Below, piece by piece: positions 55,222-64,000 of a stretch of 64,000 nucleotides of DNA. The notes beneath the pieces were generated by a model. That model had not been told where the DNA came from. It saw only the letters and a list, made by a program, of their open reading frames with translations, and made no database searches. Numbering within the stretch: position 1 is the stretch's first letter; every line of letters begins with the position of its first letter. Made by a program: the position numbers and the translations under genes. Source of the stretch: Roseibium aggregatum IAM 12614 (lineage in GTDB: Bacteria > Pseudomonadota > Alphaproteobacteria > Rhizobiales > Stappiaceae); assembly GCF_000168975.1 (NCBI RefSeq), contig NZ_AAUW01000011.1, positions 169,140 through 233,139 on the forward strand, in the 5' to 3' direction.

Positions 55222-55255
55222 ACCCCGGCGTGCAGAGCGCGCCGGGGTTTTTTGA
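55222..55255. terminator. Bidirectional terminator between carA and the MerR gene
   Basis: The arms CCCCGGCG (55223-55230) and CGCCGGGG (55240-55247) are complementary. Six T follow on the plus strand and TTTTTGTTT on the minus strand, so it can end both carA and the convergent MerR gene. Confidence 0.92.
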
Positions 55256-55275
55256 TGGCTCAATGCCGGTGGTCT

Positions 55276-55713
55276 TTATTTGACCAATTCGTCAAACGCC
55301 GAAAGGATCTCGCCGACTTCCGCAATCTGCTCGTCGAGCATCTGCTTCTGTTCGGCAAGAATGTCTTGCTGCGCCAGGCAGATTTCCTGAAGTTCCTTGA
55401 ACTGGTCTTCGCGTTTGTCGTTGCCTTCCACCAGCTTGATCACGCGGCGGATCTCAGCAAGCGTCAGGCCGATCTTCTTGGCCTGAAGGATTACCCGCAT
55501 CCGCGACACATCACGCGGACCGTAGAAACGGCGCGCACCCTTGCGAACCGGATTCAGGAGGCCCTTTTCTTCGTAAAAACGAAGAGTGCGGAGAGTGACG
55601 TCGAACCGTTCGGACATTTCCGAGATCGCAAGATTGCGATCGTCCAGCATCACTTCTTCTCCAGGCCCGGCGATATCCGGCACCACGACCATTTTGGTAG
55701 CTACATTGTTCAT
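55276..55713 (-). CDS. MerR family regulator
   Basis: The winged helix is clear: LAISEMSERFDVTLRTLRFYEEKGLLNPVRKGARRFYGPRD, then a long dimer coiled coil (EIRRVIKLVEGNDKREDQFKELQEICLAQQDILAEQKQML). There are no C-terminal metal-binding cysteines, so it is not a mercury-type sensor; its ligand is unknown. ATG 55713 is chosen because a 29-residue upstream extension looks non-coding. It converges with carA; the same gene next to carA is common in relatives, by memory. Confidence 0.88.
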   Translation of the reverse strand: MNNVATKMVVVPDIAGPGEEVMLDDRNLAISEMSERFDVTLRTLRFYEEKGLLNPVRKGARRFYGPRDVSRMRVILQAKKIGLTLAEIRRVIKLVEGNDKREDQFKELQEICLAQQDILAEQKQMLDEQIAEVGEILSAFDELVK

Positions 55714-56582
55714 TCTTTTAAGCCCGATCTTGTCTTTCTTGTTCCAAGTCTGGCCGGGTCTTGCCGCACTCCCGACTCGCTGGTCCCACCACCAACTCAT
55801 CAGGTCCCACTAGCACCGCAATTACAGCCCCTTCAGCCTTGAGCGCGATGCTCGCCGCTTCAGAGGCTCCCAACGCCAAACTCATAGGAGACTAAGCAAT
55901 AGTTTAATACACCGGATCGACAGTTAAAATCTACGCCAAAATTAGGAATATTGACCTGTTTTTATGAAAGTTTCAGTTGTGCGAAAACCAAAACTAAAAA
56001 ATAACCAGGAAGGACACACATCTATGAATGTTTATTCATGGAGAATTAGTCAAAACACGTACAAATATTAATTATCGATAATCTGACTATAACAACACAG
56101 CTTTTCTTGAATATAGGAATCCACTATAAATTTTCTTTACCTGACGGCAGCGACCAAGGAAAAAATACTTACCTACCTTAATCTTAACCCTGCTGTTTAT
56201 TACGATTGGTGAAAATAACCTAGATACTATGTAGACAAAAAAGTTCTGGAATCGTCCTTTTCCAGACGAAAATCGGCAGGGTTTGCAGAACAATACCCGC
56301 AATGCGCGAATATCAATTCATGATCACGCCCGGCAGAAAAACAAGAGTTTTCATTGAGTTTACGATAAAAAAGCTGGCCATTGCACCAGTAGATAAGTGT
56401 ATCAATTTTTTGTCCACACGGTCAATTATGCGAGAACATTCAACCGTTCAGAGCGATGCAAAAGAGCACATTGTGCACTTCCTGATTGACAAGCGATGAG
56501 CAAGGTTATTTCTGTCAGAACTACCGGACGGGCAAAACCACAGGTGACTGCCCGCAACCAAGGTATTCTGGAATAAGACGAA
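55714..56582. other. AT-rich, gene-poor island between the MerR and HTH genes
   Basis: The segment from about 55880 to 56570 is visibly AT-rich in a GC-rich genome. I see no recognised protein. One micro-frame has a good ribosome site (GGAAGGA before ATG 56024) and encodes 15 residues (MNVYSWRISQNTYKY); its start lies in a 6-bp hairpin, ATGAAT/ATTCAT (56024-56039). A 65-codon frame at 56302-56499 has no ribosome site and no recognisable features. This may be acquired DNA or a large regulatory region upstream of the HTH gene and carB. Confidence 0.5.
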
Positions 56583-56861
56583 ATGGCCGATTCAAAATCA
56601 AAAGACAACGCGACTGGCATGACCCCGCAGCAGTTCCGCCACTGGCGCCGGGCGCTCGGGCTCAAGCAGAAGGATGCAGCGGACCGTCTCGGCCTGAAGA
56701 AGCGCATGATCCAGTATTACGAGAAGGGGAATCGCGACGGACGGCCCGTCGAAATTCCGAAGTCCATCCGCCTTGCCTGCTATGCATTGTCAGAAGGGAT
56801 CGCCGACTTCGACGGCCAGACAACGATCGCTTTGCCCGCAGAAACCGCCAAGCCGGAATAA
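56583..56861 (+). CDS. Small helix-turn-helix (XRE-like) protein
   Basis: A 92-residue protein has an XRE/Cro-type HTH: TPQQFRHWRRALGLKQKDAADRLGLKKRMIQYYEKGNRDG. The remaining residues are short and hydrophilic. Such lone HTH proteins are common regulators; the target is unknown. It is directed toward carB, 171 bases upstream of it, and could share its transcript. A GTCGTGA/TCACGAC pair after the stop (56863-56869, 56894-56900) may form a hairpin. Confidence 0.88.
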   Translation: MADSKSKDNATGMTPQQFRHWRRALGLKQKDAADRLGLKKRMIQYYEKGNRDGRPVEIPKSIRLACYALSEGIADFDGQTTIALPAETAKPE

Positions 56862-57032
56862 AGTCGTGATTTTAGCCCGCAAAAGGTCGACTTTCACGAC
56901 CTGGCGGGGTTCCCTCCTGCGCAGCTTTTCCCTATAAGACGCGCTCAGCCAACATAGTCATACCTTCATGTACGAGCCAGACCGAATAGCGGCCCCGCTA
57001 TCCGGAAAGGCCGCTGCGAGCTGCGAGCCGAG

Positions 57033-60000
57033 ATGCCAAAACGCACAGATATCTCTTCCATCCTGATTATTGGTGCCGGTCCGATTGTCATCGGTCAGGC
57101 CTGTGAATTCGACTATTCGGGCACCCAGGCCTGCAAGGCGCTGCGCGAGGAAGGGTATCGTATCATCCTGGTCAACTCGAACCCGGCGACGATCATGACC
57201 GACCCGGACCTGGCTGACGCGACCTACATCGAGCCGATCACGCCGGAGCTGGTGGCCAAGATTATCGAGAAGGAGCGCCCGGACGCGCTTCTGCCGACCA
57301 TGGGTGGCCAGACGGCGCTGAACTGCGCGCTCGACCTGGAACAGATGGGCGTTCTGGAAAAATATGGCGTCGAAATGATCGGTGCCCGCGCCGATGTTAT
57401 CGAAAAGGCCGAAGACCGCGAAAAGTTCCGGGCAGCGATGGACGTCATCGGTCTGGAAAACCCGCGCGCGGCCATTGCCTCCTCCCCGGCAATCCACGAC
57501 GAAAACGGCCGGATCGTCGGCTACGACCGCAACGCCGGTTATCTGGAAGCCATGCGCGCCATTGACGAGATCGGCCTGCCGGCCATCATCCGGCCTGCCT
57601 TCACCCTAGGCGGCACCGGTGGCGGCGTTGCCTACAACAGGGAAGAATACGAGACCATCGTCCGCTCCGGCATTGATGCATCGCCGGTCGGTCAGGTTCT
57701 GATCGACGAGAGCCTGCTCGGCTGGAAGGAATATGAAATGGAAGTGGTCCGCGACAAGGCGGACAACTGCATCATCATCTGCTCCATCGAGAACGTCGAT
57801 CCGATGGGCGTGCATACAGGCGATTCCATCACCGTCGCGCCGGCCCTTACGCTGACCGACAAGGAATACCAGATCATGCGCGACGCCTCAATCGCGGTTC
57901 TGCGCGAGATCGGCGTGGAAACCGGTGGATCGAACGTGCAGTTTGCGGTCAATCCGGACAATGGCCGCCTGGTCGTGATCGAAATGAACCCGCGCGTGTC
58001 GCGCTCCTCTGCCCTGGCTTCCAAGGCAACCGGTTTCCCCATTGCCAAGATCGCGGCCAAGCTGGCTGTCGGCTATACGCTGGACGAGCTGGAGAACGAC
58101 ATCACCGGCGGCGCCACCCCGGCATCCTTCGAGCCGACCATCGATTACGTCGTCACCAAGATCCCGCGTTTTGCCTTCGAAAAATTCCCGGGCTCCGAAG
58201 CGACGCTGACCACTGCCATGAAGTCTGTCGGTGAAGTGATGGCCATCGGCCGGACTTTCAACGAAAGCCTGCAGAAGGCCTTGCGCGGACTGGAAACAGG
58301 CCTGAACGGCCTCGACGAAACCGACATTCCCGGACTTGACCAGGGCGATGACCGCAACGCCCTGCGCGCCGCCGTTTCGACGCCGACGCCGACCCGGCTT
58401 CTCAACGTCGCCCAGGCCATGCGCCTTGGCATGAGCGTTGAAGAAATCTACCAGGCCAGCGGCATCAATACCTGGTTCCTGGAACAGATCGAAGCCATCC
58501 TGGAAATGGAAGCGAAGGTCCGCAAGCTCGGCCTGCCGAAGGATGCGGTGAACCTGCGCAAACTGAAAGCCATGGGCTTTTCCGACGCGCGCCTGGCAAG
58601 CCTTGCCGATCTCGATGCAACGGATGTCGCCAAGCTCCGCAAGGAGCTGGACGTACACCCGGTCTACAAGCGTATCGACACCTGCGCCGCCGAATTCGCC
58701 TCGCCGACCGCTTACATGTACTCCACGTACGAAGCTCCCTTCATGGGCAAGCCTGCCTGCGAGGCAAACCCGAGCGATCGCAAGAAGGTCGTAATCCTGG
58801 GCGGCGGTCCGAACCGGATCGGCCAGGGCATCGAGTTCGACTATTGCTGCTGTCACGCCGCCTTCGCTCTGGAAGACGCCGGCTACGAAACCATCATGGT
58901 CAACTGCAACCCGGAAACCGTCTCGACCGATTACGACACGTCCGACCGCCTCTATTTCGAGCCGCTGACCCCTGAGGACGTCCTGGAAATCATGCTCAAG
59001 GAGCAGGAGAACGGTACGCTCCACGGCGTCATCGTCCAGTTCGGCGGCCAGACCCCGCTGAAGCTGGCCCAGGCGCTGGTCAAGGCCGGCGTGCCGATTC
59101 TCGGCACCTCTCCCGACATGATAGATCTTGCAGAAGACCGCGACCGGTTCCAGAAGCTCCTGATCAAGCTCGACCTGAAGCAGCCGGAAAACGGCATTGC
59201 CTATTCCGTCGAACAGGGCCGCCTGATCGCCGGTCAGCTCGGACTGCCTCTGGTCGTGCGCCCGTCCTACGTTCTGGGTGGCCGCGCCATGCAGATCATC
59301 CGCGACGAGGAAGCGCTCAACTCCTACCTGCTCGGCACTCTGCCGGAGCTGGTCCCGGCCGAGGTGCGCGCCAAGTATCCGAACGACAAGACAGGTCAGA
59401 TCAACACCGTTCTGGGCACGAACCCGCTGCTGTTCGACCGTTACCTCGACGGCGCCATCGAAGTGGATGTCGACGCGCTCTGCGACGGCAAGGACGTGTT
59501 CGTCTGCGGCATCATGGAGCACATCGAGGAAGCCGGCATCCATTCCGGCGACAGCGCCTGCTCTTTGCCGCCGTTCTCGCTTGGCGAAGACATGCTGGAA
59601 GAACTCAAGCGCCAGACCAAGGCGCTGGCTCTGGCACTGGAAGTCGGCGGCCTGATGAACGTGCAATACGCCATCAAGAACGGCGAGATCTTCGTTCTGG
59701 AAGTCAACCCGCGCGCCTCGCGCACCGTTCCCTTCGTCGCCAAGACAATCGGCGTACCGGTTGCGAAGATCGCCAGCCGGATCATGGCGGGCGAAAGCCT
59801 TGCATCCTTCGGGCTGTCGGAAAAGAAACTCGACCATATCGCGGTCAAGGAAGCCGTCTTCCCGTTCGCCCGCTTCCCCGGTGTCGACACGATCCTCGGC
59901 CCGGAAATGCGCTCGACAGGCGAAGTCATGGGCCTGGACACCGCTTTCGGCAAGGCCTTCGCCAAGTCCCAGATCGGCTCCGGCACGGGCGTTCCGGACA

Positions 60001-60395
60001 AGGGCACCGTGTTCGTTTCCATGCGCGACGAAGACAAGGCCGGCGTGATTGACGCCGTCCGCAGCCTGGAAGCCGGCGGCTTCACCATCATCGCCACCGG
60101 CGGAACCCAGAAGTTCCTGGAGGAAAAGGGGATTGCGGTGAAGAAGATCAACAAGGTTCTTGAAGGCCGGCCGCATATCGTTGATGCTATCAAGAACGGT
60201 GAGGTTCAGCTCGTCTTCAATACGACCGAAGGTGCGCAAGCTATCTCCGACAGCCGGTCGATGCGCCGGGCAGCTCTTCTGAACAAGGTGCCGTATTACA
60301 CGACCCTTGCAGGATCAGTGGCTGCGGCCAAAGGCATTGCCGCCCATAAAGCTGGGAGCCTTGAAGTAAGACCTTTACAATCCTACTTCGGCTAA
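57033..60395 (+). CDS. carB: Carbamoyl-phosphate synthase large subunit
   Basis: CarB makes carbamoyl phosphate from bicarbonate, ammonia and two ATP. Two homologous ATP-grasp halves are visible: [21 protein letters not shown] then [15 protein letters not shown] in the first, and [20 protein letters not shown] then [16 protein letters not shown] in the second. The C-terminal MGS-like allosteric domain contains [18 protein letters not shown]. It has 1120 residues, within the family range. The start ATG 57033 gives the conserved [18 protein letters not shown] terminator follows. Confidence 0.98.
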   Translation: MPKRTDISSILIIGAGPIVIGQACEFDYSGTQACKALREEGYRIILVNSNPATIMTDPDLADATYIEPITPELVAKIIEKERPDALLPTMGGQTALNCALDLEQMGVLEKYGVEMIGARADVIEKAEDREKFRAAMDVIGLENPRAAIASSPAIHDENGRIVGYDRNAGYLEAMRAIDEIGLPAIIRPAFTLGGTGGGVAYNREEYETIVRSGIDASPVGQVLIDESLLGWKEYEMEVVRDKADNCIIICSIENVDPMGVHTGDSITVAPALTLTDKEYQIMRDASIAVLREIGVETGGSNVQFAVNPDNGRLVVIEMNPRVSRSSALASKATGFPIAKIAAKLAVGYTLDELENDITGGATPASFEPTIDYVVTKIPRFAFEKFPGSEATLTTAMKSVGEVMAIGRTFNESLQKALRGLETGLNGLDETDIPGLDQGDDRNALRAAVSTPTPTRLLNVAQAMRLGMSVEEIYQASGINTWFLEQIEAILEMEAKVRKLGLPKDAVNLRKLKAMGFSDARLASLADLDATDVAKLRKELDVHPVYKRIDTCAAEFASPTAYMYSTYEAPFMGKPACEANPSDRKKVVILGGGPNRIGQGIEFDYCCCHAAFALEDAGYETIMVNCNPETVSTDYDTSDRLYFEPLTPEDVLEIMLKEQENGTLHGVIVQFGGQTPLKLAQALVKAGVPILGTSPDMIDLAEDRDRFQKLLIKLDLKQPENGIAYSVEQGRLIAGQLGLPLVVRPSYVLGGRAMQIIRDEEALNSYLLGTLPELVPAEVRAKYPNDKTGQINTVLGTNPLLFDRYLDGAIEVDVDALCDGKDVFVCGIMEHIEEAGIHSGDSACSLPPFSLGEDMLEELKRQTKALALALEVGGLMNVQYAIKNGEIFVLEVNPRASRTVPFVAKTIGVPVAKIASRIMAGESLASFGLSEKKLDHIAVKEAVFPFARFPGVDTILGPEMRSTGEVMGLDTAFGKAFAKSQIGSGTGVPDKGTVFVSMRDEDKAGVIDAVRSLEAGGFTIIATGGTQKFLEEKGIAVKKINKVLEGRPHIVDAIKNGEVQLVFNTTEGAQAISDSRSMRRAALLNKVPYYTTLAGSVAAAKGIAAHKAGSLEVRPLQSYFG

Positions 60396-60415
60396 GGCTA
60401 ATATACTCGTGACCG

Positions 60416-60455
60416 GCCGGGAAAGCGCGCCTTTCCCGGCTTGGTTTGTTTTTGT
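60416..60455 (+). terminator. Rho-independent terminator of carB
   Basis: GCCGGGAAAG (60416-60425) pairs with CTTTCCCGGC (60431-60440), a perfect 10-bp stem, followed by TTGGTTTGTTTTTG. Confidence 0.88.
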
Positions 60456-60510
60456 CAAAGCGCGGTCCTCGGAGATTAGGGGGACCCAATAAGCTGAAGG
60501 TCTGAGACCA

Positions 60511-60984
60511 ATGGAAAAAGTTCCGATGACCTCCGCCGGGTACAAGATGCTTCAGGATGAGCTGAAGGAACGTACTTCGGTTGAGCGCCCGCGCATCGTC
60601 GATGCGATTGCAGAAGCACGTGCTCATGGCGACCTGTCGGAAAATGCGGAATACCATGCGGCGAAAGAAGCCCAGAGCCTGAACGAAGGCCGTATTTCGG
60701 AACTGGAAGACAAACTGTCCCGCGCCGAGATCATCGACGTGTCCAAGCTGTCCGGCGACATCGTCAAGTTCGGCGCAACTGTCACGCTGATCGACGAGGA
60801 CACCGAAGAAGAAAAGAAATACATGATCGTTGGCGACGTCGAATCCGACGTGAAGCACAACAAGGTCTCCATTTCTTCTCCGATCGCGCGTGCTCTGATC
60901 GGCAAGTCCATCGGCGACAGCGTCGAAGTTGCCGCCCCCGGCGGTGCCCGGTCTTACGAGATCGTGGACGTCCGTTTCATCTGA
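60511..60984 (+). CDS. greA: Transcription elongation factor GreA
   Basis: GreA rescues backtracked RNA polymerase by stimulating transcript cleavage. The N-terminal coiled coil is typical ([44 protein letters not shown] with the conserved acidic tip residues) and the C-terminal domain has [33 protein letters not shown]. Length of 157 residues is normal. It follows carB after a terminator, so it has its own promoter. Confidence 0.97.
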   Translation: MEKVPMTSAGYKMLQDELKERTSVERPRIVDAIAEARAHGDLSENAEYHAAKEAQSLNEGRISELEDKLSRAEIIDVSKLSGDIVKFGATVTLIDEDTEEEKKYMIVGDVESDVKHNKVSISSPIARALIGKSIGDSVEVAAPGGARSYEIVDVRFI

Positions 60985-61229
60985 TCCCCAGCCTTTCCGG
61001 ATTTGCCTCGGGCAAACGCCTTCCCGCCCCCGGGGTCCCGGGCATTCGAGCCTGACCGGTTGAATGTCGTGGATCCCCGGGGGCCAGGAAACGGTTGACT
61101 TCAGACACTTGCCGGCAACGTACGCGCGTCCTGTGACGGTCCTTAAGCCGCAGCAAAATCTGCGCTTTCCCTTTGACGTGCACACCAGAGCCGTTAATCT
61201 GACAACCAGAAAGTGTCGGAGGGTTTGCA

Positions 61230-61697
61230 ATGGTCTTTAACGCGATTGCCGTATGGCTGCTGATCGCGTCGGTTCCGTTATGGATTTGCCGCTGGTTTCT
61301 GTTTTCCAGGCTCACCGCCCGCGAACGCCTGATGTTCAAGCGTCTTGTCGCACAGCGCCATGAAAGCGCTTTCATGTTCGCCGCACGTATGGCCGGCTAT
61401 CTGATCGTGCTGGCGTTTTGCGTCTTTGTGGTCGTATTCGGGCTGCGCTATCTGAAAAACGGCAACCTGGGTATCACCACCTACAGCGACATAATTCGCA
61501 GCAGGTTCTATTCCGGCATCGATCCGCTCGACCATATGATCGACAGTTACCACTACGATCAGATGCTGCCTGTCGCGGTGCTGACGACCATCCTGTTCCT
61601 GACGGTCTCCTTCACTCTGGCGACCGCAGCTCTCAGGGATATTTCCCTGATACGGCGAATGCAGAAGAAGGTCAGGAAGGTGACATCGAGAGCCTGA
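61230..61697 (+). CDS. Hypothetical membrane protein with three predicted helices
   Basis: ATG 61230 is preceded by GGAGGG at six bases. The 155-residue protein has hydrophobic segments near residues 3-25 (AIAVWLLIASVPLWICRWFLF), 54-72 and 115-135, with a basic C-terminus (RRMQKKVRKVTSRA). I do not recognise the family. It converges with the VOC gene; a perfect hairpin lies between them. Confidence 0.8.
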   Translation: MVFNAIAVWLLIASVPLWICRWFLFSRLTARERLMFKRLVAQRHESAFMFAARMAGYLIVLAFCVFVVVFGLRYLKNGNLGITTYSDIIRSRFYSGIDPLDHMIDSYHYDQMLPVAVLTTILFLTVSFTLATAALRDISLIRRMQKKVRKVTSRA

Positions 61698-61708
61698 TCG
61701 GTTTGCCT

Positions 61709-61727
61709 GCCTGCCAGGTTGGCAGGC
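61709..61727. terminator. Hairpin between the convergent membrane-protein and VOC genes
   Basis: GCCTGCCA (61709-61716) and TGGCAGGC (61720-61727) form a perfect 8-bp stem with a three-base loop. No strong T-run follows on either strand, so it may be a processing end or weak terminator. Confidence 0.5.
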
Positions 61728-61733
61728 GCGGCA

Positions 61734-62084
61734 TCAGGCGTGCTGCAGAATATTCACAAGCCGCCCGAATGGGTCGCGCACATAAAAGCGCCGCACACCC
61801 CAGTCTTCTTCCACAGGCCCGTATTCGATGACGAGGCCCTGTGCCCGCGCTCTTTTCAGCACCTCTTCAAGGTTGTCGACTTCGACCGAAAAATCGGGCA
61901 CGGGCGTCCCGGCGCCGCCTTCAGCCGCAATGCTGACCTGAGCCATCGCACCGCGCTCCCCAGCGAAGGTGACGATCCAGCCATGATCCATCACCAGGTC
62001 CATGCCCAGCACGTCGCCATAGAAGCTTTTCGCCTTGCCGGTATCCGGTGATGCGATGTTGGCAACGACCCGTTTCACAGCCAC
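61734..62084 (-). CDS. VOC family protein (glyoxalase/bleomycin-resistance fold)
   Basis: The 116-residue protein begins VKRVVANIASPDTGKAKSFYGDVLGMDLVMDHGWIVTF and ends VRRFYVRDPFGRLVNILQHA, the two beta-alpha-beta modules of a VOC protein. I start at GTG 62084 with AAGGGAC upstream; the ATG at 62144 would overlap the Lrp gene and add 20 unrelated residues. Substrate unknown. It is co-directional with the Lrp-type gene, 34 bases downstream. Confidence 0.85.
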   Translation of the reverse strand: MAVKRVVANIASPDTGKAKSFYGDVLGMDLVMDHGWIVTFAGERGAMAQVSIAAEGGAGTPVPDFSVEVDNLEEVLKRARAQGLVIEYGPVEEDWGVRRFYVRDPFGRLVNILQHA

Positions 62085-62118
62085 GGTGTCTTGTCCCTTC
62101 GTGCAGTCGGTTCGGACT

Positions 62119-62610
62119 TCAATCGATTGGAACGACAGGCTCATCCTTTGTACGGCGGATCGTCAGAGCCGTGCGAACGCTGTCGACGTTGGGCGCTGCG
62201 GTCAATTCGCGAATGATGAAATTCTGGAAGGTCTGCAGATCCGGAGAAACGCATTTCAGCAGGAAGTCGACCTCACCCGACAGCATGTAGCTTTCGCGCA
62301 CCAGCGTCCAGTTCTGAACCGTCTGTTCGAAGGCAATCAGATCCGCCTCGGTCTGGCTGTGCAGCCCGACCATCGCAAAGGCGGTAACGTCGTAGCCGAG
62401 TTGCTTTTCGTCGAGCAGGGTCCGGTAGCCCAGGATGAGCCCGGCTTCCTCCAGCGCGCGCACCCGGCGCAGGCAGGGAGGAGCGGAAATGCCGACCCGA
62501 CGGGCCAATTCCACATTGGTCATCCGTCCGTCATCCTGCAATTCTTTCAGGATCTGCCAGTCAATGGCATCGAGCCGCGCTTTCAAACCTGTCTCCTTCG
62601 CGCTTCGCAT
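62119..62610 (-). CDS. Lrp/AsnC family regulator
   Basis: The HTH region is LDAIDWQILKELQDDGRMTNVELARRVGISAPPCLRRVRALEEAGLI, followed by the RAM ligand domain (VTAFAMVGLHSQTEAD, GEVDFLLKCVSPDLQTFQNFI). Length of 163 residues is typical. Close relatives sense amino acids; this one's target is unknown. It is divergent from the ELM1-like gene; the 178-bp gap has a TTTGTGCAA and TTGCGCAC pair (about 62721-62749) that may be an operator. Confidence 0.93.
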   Translation of the reverse strand: MRSAKETGLKARLDAIDWQILKELQDDGRMTNVELARRVGISAPPCLRRVRALEEAGLILGYRTLLDEKQLGYDVTAFAMVGLHSQTEADLIAFEQTVQNWTLVRESYMLSGEVDFLLKCVSPDLQTFQNFIIRELTAAPNVDSVRTALTIRRTKDEPVVPID

Positions 62611-62788
62611 GAGGCGTCATGCTGTGGGCATCCGGGCCTTTCGCAAGACTGTTGCCTTGCCCGATACCGGAATCCCAAGCTAACCTCTATTTGTGGTGCC
62701 GAGTTATGATTTTTTGCGCGTTTGTGCAAGACTATAACAAAATTGCGCACGATTTCGAAAGATTACGATAGGGGAACGTCTCCAAAAT

Positions 62789-63820
62789 ATGCCTTTATCG
62801 CTGGAGAAAACCCCTTCTTCCCTCTGGATCCTGACAGATGGAAAGGCAGGCGATGTCGCGCAGTGCCGTGGTGTCGCCGAAGCCCTTGGTGCCCCCTTCG
62901 AAGAGCGCCAGGTTGCGCCGCGCGCGCCTTTTTCCTGGTTCATGCCCTTCGGTCCGATCGATCTGCGGGAGCGGGAGACCTGCCCCGGCAGCCCGATCGC
63001 CCCGCCCTATCCGGATATCGTCATCGCCTCGGGCCGCCGGACGGTCGCCTATCTGCGCCGCGTCAAACGCCTGTCCGGCGGACGGACCTTCACCGTGTTC
63101 CTGAAAGACCCGCGCACCGGACCGGACGCTGCCGACCTGATCTGGGTTCCCGAACACGACAAGCTTCGCGGACGCAATGTTCTGGTGACACCAACCTCAC
63201 CGCACAGGTTCTCTGCCGCAAAGCTGGCTGAGCTTCGCAGGCAGCAGGCTGCAGACATCGACAGTCTGCTCAGGCCGCGTGTCGCGGTGCTCGTTGGCGG
63301 TGATAGCCGGCACCACAGATTTTCCGAAGACGACCAGAGCCGTCTTTTGAACGGCCTTCGCGAACTTGCACACACCTCCAATGTGCATTTCATGATCACC
63401 GCCTCCCGCCGGACGCCCGCCGGGCTGGCCTATGGTCTGGCGGGTCTGGCGAAATCGGGAGACCATCTTTACTGGACCGGCGAAGAGCCGAACCCTTACG
63501 GCCTTTTTCTCTCCAAAGCCGACGCCATCATCGCAACCGCCGATTCCACGAACATGATCGGCGAGGCGACAGCCACCGGCAAACCGGTCCATGTGTTCGA
63601 ACCGGGCGGCGGTCACGACAAGATCACCCGGTTTTTGGGGACTTTGCGACGCCTGGGTGTCATTCACCCCTTTCCAGGTCCGCTGAAAACCACTACCTAC
63701 GAGCCGATAGATGCCACACCGGCGATCGTTCAACGCATCTTGAGCGATTTTTCGGCCTTCCGGCAAAACCAGAACAACGCCCAAATGGGCCAACCCGGCC
63801 ATGTCAACGCCGGGACATGA
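62789..63820 (+). CDS. ELM1/DUF1022 family putative glycosyltransferase
   Basis: The 343-residue protein belongs to the ELM1/GtrOC1 family, related to plant mitochondrial fission factor ELM1 and to GT-B enzymes. Visible marks: WILTDGKAGDVAQCRGVAEALG, PDIVIASGRRTVAYLRRVKR, VAVLVGGDSRHHRFSEDD, and DSTNMIGEATATGKPVHVFEPGGGHDK, a donor-site-like loop. The bacterial function is poorly known, with envelope glycan synthesis suggested for the GT-B fold. It is 21 bases upstream of trxB, so probably co-transcribed. Confidence 0.85.
   Translation: MPLSLEKTPSSLWILTDGKAGDVAQCRGVAEALGAPFEERQVAPRAPFSWFMPFGPIDLRERETCPGSPIAPPYPDIVIASGRRTVAYLRRVKRLSGGRTFTVFLKDPRTGPDAADLIWVPEHDKLRGRNVLVTPTSPHRFSAAKLAELRRQQAADIDSLLRPRVAVLVGGDSRHHRFSEDDQSRLLNGLRELAHTSNVHFMITASRRTPAGLAYGLAGLAKSGDHLYWTGEEPNPYGLFLSKADAIIATADSTNMIGEATATGKPVHVFEPGGGHDKITRFLGTLRRLGVIHPFPGPLKTTTYEPIDATPAIVQRILSDFSAFRQNQNNAQMGQPGHVNAGT

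Positions 63821-64000
<180 letters not shown>

Noticed and set aside
56302..56499. 65-codon frame in the AT-rich island
   Set aside because: No ribosome site and no recognisable domain; kept only as a remark.
57888..60239. 783-codon frame opposite carB
   Set aside because: A long antisense open frame is expected opposite a GC-rich gene with biased third positions; no domain or start signals.

Overview
The window reads as chromosomal DNA of a GC-rich marine alphaproteobacterium. Protein content (DddL-type DMSP lyase, three-part TRAP transporters, glycine N-methylation to betaine, carA/MerR/carB/greA and dnaG/rpoD order) fits the Stappiaceae (Roseibium/Labrenzia group). This placement is an inference from gene content, not from a marker-gene comparison.

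Layout. 1-281: tail of an M20 amidohydrolase. 686-9028: an accessory block with a secreted protein coupled to a caspase-like/Sel1 protein, then a two-domain glycosyltransferase, a small unknown, a sulfotransferase, a SPASM protein whose radical-SAM motif has lost two of three cysteines, and a GT2 glycosyltransferase; it looks like surface-glycan modification. 9339-9415: tRNA with CAT anticodon (probably Ile2). 9673-17345: AI-2E-type permease, SIMPL protein, GNAT, cytochrome b561, sarcosine-oxidase-like enzyme divergent from DMSP lyase dddL, transglutaminase-like protein, and a permease-ArsR pair with a clear operator. 17485-24122: a quinate/shikimate catabolic operon (TetR, shikimate dehydrogenase, TRAP DctPQM, 3-dehydroshikimate dehydratase). 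24331-30840: a second TRAP operon with an IlvD/Edd dehydratase and an RraA-like lyase, divergent from a GntR regulator with a palindromic operator. 30902-38758: TetR/enoyl-CoA hydratase, a fused glycine/sarcosine-dimethylglycine methyltransferase followed by metK (betaine synthesis with its own SAM supply), a TetR-SDR-SDR operon, and a SnoaL-like protein.

38760-41604 is the most unusual part: two tRNA-like genes abut with no spacer, followed by a structured untranslated stretch, a soluble slipin/SPFH protein, and an intact RNA 2'-phosphotransferase (KptA/Tpt1). Sigma-54-like motifs lie upstream. I interpret it as an RNA-damage or RNA-repair island with tRNA-like RNAs as substrate, sensor or decoy. 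This is a hypothesis.

41777-47120: two MFS transporters and a PAAR effector-like protein with a two-domain DcrB-like partner. 47141-64000 is mostly core: a TonB-like DUF930 protein, rpoD, dnaG, yqeY, carA, MerR, an AT-rich gene-poor island, a small HTH protein, carB, greA, a membrane protein, VOC, Lrp, ELM1-family protein, and the start of trxB.
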